Shown piece after piece: positions 61,907 through 64,000 of a stretch of 64,000 bases of DNA (its first letter is position 1; each line of letters opens with the position of its first letter). The DNA is from Runella slithyformis DSM 19594 (GTDB lineage: Bacteria; Bacteroidota; Bacteroidia; Cytophagales; Spirosomataceae). A program made the position numbers and the translations under genes. Location: positions 3,051,001 through 3,115,000 of the forward strand of contig NC_015703.1 of assembly GCF_000218895.1 (NCBI RefSeq), read 5' to 3'. The notes under the pieces are model-generated. The model worked only from the letters and a program-made list of their open reading frames with translations. It did not search any database and was not told the DNA's origin.

Positions 61907-63796
61907 TTACAAAGCTCCGTCCTTGATATCATCTACCACCGATGGGTCTAAAAGTGTAGTGGTATCGCCGAGATTGGAGGTGTCGCCTTCGGCAATTTTG
62001 CGCAGGATCCGACGCATGATCTTGCCCGAACGGGTTTTAGGTAAGCCTCTGACAAACTGAATCTTATCGGGTTTGGCGATCGGCCCGATGATGCGGGTCA
62101 CGGTGGCCAAAATATCCCGACGCGAAAGGTCTTCGTCGTCGAGGGTATTTTCACAAATCACAAACGCATAAATACCCTGCCCTTTGATGTCGTGCGGATA
62201 GCCTACCACGGCACTTTCGATGACGTCGGAGTGCATGTTGATGGCGTTTTCCACTTCGGCGGTCCCGATACGGTGACCCGATACGTTGAGGACATCATCC
62301 ACACGGCCTGTGATGCGGTAGTAACCGTCTTCGTCGCGAAGGCAACCGTCGCCGGTAAAGTATAAATTAGGGTATGTCGAGAAATACGTCTGCCGGCAGC
62401 GTTCGTGGTCGCCCCATGTCGTTCGGATGATGGACGGCCAGGGGTATTTAATGCAAAGGTTACCGCTCACGCCGTTGCCTTCGATCTCTTTACCGCTTTC
62501 GTCCACCAGTATCGGCTGTACGCCCGGCAGCGGAAGGGTAGCATAGGTCGGCTTGGTTTTGGTCACACCGGCAATCGGTGAAATCAGGATACCGCCGGTT
62601 TCGGTTTGCCACCACGTATCTACGATCGGACATTTGCCTTTGCCGATGTGCTCGTTGTACCAGTTCCAGGCTTCTTCGTTGATCGGTTCACCTACCGAGC
62701 CCAGCACTTTGAGTGAGCTGAGGTCTTTGCCTTCCACGTATTTCAGGCCAAAACCCATCAATGAACGGATGGCGGTAGGAGCGGTGTATAGAATATCTAC
62801 TTTATGACGGTCTACAATGTCCCAAAAACGTCCGGCATCGGGATAGGTCGGGATGCCTTCAAACATCAGGGAAGTAGCCCCGCTCAACAGCGGCCCGTAC
62901 ACGATATAGCTGTGGCCCGTGATCCAGCCCACATCGGCGGTACAGAAGAAGACTTGGTCCTGTTCGTATTGAAATACATTTTGGAACGTATACGCGGAGT
63001 AAACCATATAACCGCCCGTGCTGTGAACCACGCCTTTGGGCTTGCCCGTGGAGCCGGAGGTGTAAAGAATAAACAGCGGGTCTTCGGAGTCCATCACTTC
63101 CGGCGGACAGTCAGATGTGACCTGCTTCATTTCGCTTTCCCACCACACATCACGGCCTTTGATCATGGAGATGGCCGTACGGGTATGGGTCAGAACGATC
63201 ACTTTTTTTACCGAAGGACACGCGATGAGCGCATCGTCTACGGTATCTTTCATCGGAATGTTTTTGTTGCCGCGCGCTGCACCGTCGGATGTCACAATGA
63301 CTTTACAGTTGGAGTCAATGATACGGTCGGTCAGGGATTGGGCCGAGAATCCGCCGAAGACCACCGAGTGTACCGCGCCGATGCGGGCACAGGCCAGGAT
63401 GGCAATGGCCGCTTCCGGAACCATCGGCAGATAAATACACACGCGGTCGCCTTTCACTACGCCGTTGCGTTTGAGCACGTTGGCAAAACGGCACACTTGG
63501 TCGTGAAGCATTTTGTAGGTGAGCGTCACGCTGGGCTCGGAAGGGTCGTTGGGCTCCCAAATGATGGCAGGATGATTACCCAGCTCGCGCAAATGGCGGT
63601 CGAGGGCATTTTCGGTGATGTTTGTTTTGCCGCCTACAAACCATTTTATATCGGGGGTGGAAAAGTTCCAGTCAAGTACTTTTTTCCAGGGCTTGTGCCA
63701 TTTAAATTCCTGAGCCACTTCGGCCCAGAATCCTTCGGGGTCTTCTACACTGTGCCGGTAGGCAGTTTGATACTCTTCAAATGTACGGATACGCAT
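61907..63796 (-). CDS. acsA: Acetyl-CoA synthetase
   Basis: Makes acetyl-CoA from acetate, ATP and CoA in the cytoplasm through an acetyl-adenylate. Motifs in order: FILYTSGSTGKPKGVVHSTG (P-loop-like, about residue 246), WWQTETGGILISPIAG, GDGCLRDEDGYYRITGRVDD, VLNVSGHRIGTAEVENAIN and PKTRSGKIMRRILRKIA with the Lys that is usually acetylated for control. The N-terminus EEYQTAYRHSVEDPEGFWAE is that of true Acs. The length of 629 is slightly below the usual 650. It is a single-gene unit; its upstream region (63797-64000) shows no exact consensus promoter. Confidence 0.97.
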   Translation of the reverse strand: MRIRTFEEYQTAYRHSVEDPEGFWAEVAQEFKWHKPWKKVLDWNFSTPDIKWFVGGKTNITENALDRHLRELGNHPAIIWEPNDPSEPSVTLTYKMLHDQVCRFANVLKRNGVVKGDRVCIYLPMVPEAAIAILACARIGAVHSVVFGGFSAQSLTDRIIDSNCKVIVTSDGAARGNKNIPMKDTVDDALIACPSVKKVIVLTHTRTAISMIKGRDVWWESEMKQVTSDCPPEVMDSEDPLFILYTSGSTGKPKGVVHSTGGYMVYSAYTFQNVFQYEQDQVFFCTADVGWITGHSYIVYGPLLSGATSLMFEGIPTYPDAGRFWDIVDRHKVDILYTAPTAIRSLMGFGLKYVEGKDLSSLKVLGSVGEPINEEAWNWYNEHIGKGKCPIVDTWWQTETGGILISPIAGVTKTKPTYATLPLPGVQPILVDESGKEIEGNGVSGNLCIKYPWPSIIRTTWGDHERCRQTYFSTYPNLYFTGDGCLRDEDGYYRITGRVDDVLNVSGHRIGTAEVENAINMHSDVIESAVVGYPHDIKGQGIYAFVICENTLDDEDLSRRDILATVTRIIGPIAKPDKIQFVRGLPKTRSGKIMRRILRKIAEGDTSNLGDTTTLLDPSVVDDIKDGAL

Positions 63797-64000
63797 GATA
63801 TCGGAATGTGTTTAGTAAAAGTTAAAGCAGTTAGGTTGGTTGGTGGATGAAAGTGGGTCTAAAAATAACAAAACATTTTCCCGTTTGAGTGGAATTAATA
63901 ATGCAAAATTGCTAAAAAGGTATAGAAAGTGATGAAAGTCAGCGTACTGCAAATTCGCTGAATCCTTTTCGTATTCTTTGATTTTGAAGTTGTATGAAAA

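Overview
The window comes from a chromosome of a Bacteroidota bacterium, most likely an environmental Cytophagales of the Runella/Spirosoma/Dyadobacter kind. The evidence is two SusC/SusD pairs, an ECF sigma/FecR/STN-SusC signalling set, many Sec signal peptides and lipoboxes, weak ribosome binding sites, and promoters of the TTTG-N19-TAnnTTTG type ahead of proB and aroA. No tRNA, rRNA, CRISPR array, transposase or integrase was seen.

Region 1 (1-24972) is a carbohydrate-utilisation locus. A GH106-like rhamnosidase (cut by the window edge) converges on a LacI-type regulator with two tandem perfect 12-bp palindromes upstream. Divergent from the regulator run susC, susD, an unknown exported protein, an exported FAD oxidoreductase, an ApbE flavin transferase, a GH9-related hydrolase, a beta-propeller glycosidase, an alpha/alpha-barrel protein, a sodium:solute symporter, a GH2 hydrolase and a second, leaderless FAD oxidoreductase. 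The layout suggests outer-membrane uptake, periplasmic trimming and oxidation, then symport to the cytoplasm for further oxidation. The symporter gene is flanked by two different arrays of short palindromes, and a two-hairpin unit of the first array also lies in frame inside the second FAD oxidoreductase gene.

Region 2 (25113-34391) holds stress and household genes: a DUF4142 lipoprotein, a small YdaT-like protein, a glycine-zipper stress protein, proB, hsp20, an RDD membrane gene broken by one in-frame TAG, DUF2752, threonine aldolase, an unknown helical protein and DUF502. Region 3 (34422-41345) has a MraY/WecA-like transferase, two GT2 glycosyltransferases and a WcaF-like acetyltransferase for surface polysaccharide, then aroA and an ABC exporter.

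Region 4 (41411-49626) is a second Sus-type locus on the minus strand: ECF sigma, FecR, STN-bearing SusC, SusD and an exported endonuclease/exonuclease/phosphatase-fold protein. Region 5 (49734-64000) is mixed: M20 peptidase, dihydrofolate reductase, a lipoprotein made of two duplicated modules, a beta-propeller/cytochrome c protein, Uma2, an FkbM methyltransferase coupled to a GT4 glycosyltransferase, SDR, a DUF6268-like outer-membrane protein, a CPBP protease, a candidate small RNA, DUF1003 and acetyl-CoA synthetase.

The most unusual signals are the variable-stem palindromic repeats with one copy inside a coding sequence, the paired exported/cytoplasmic FAD oxidoreductases next to apbE, the nonsense codon in the RDD gene, and the candidate small RNA with its own promoter and terminator. 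All family calls are by reading; no database search was run.
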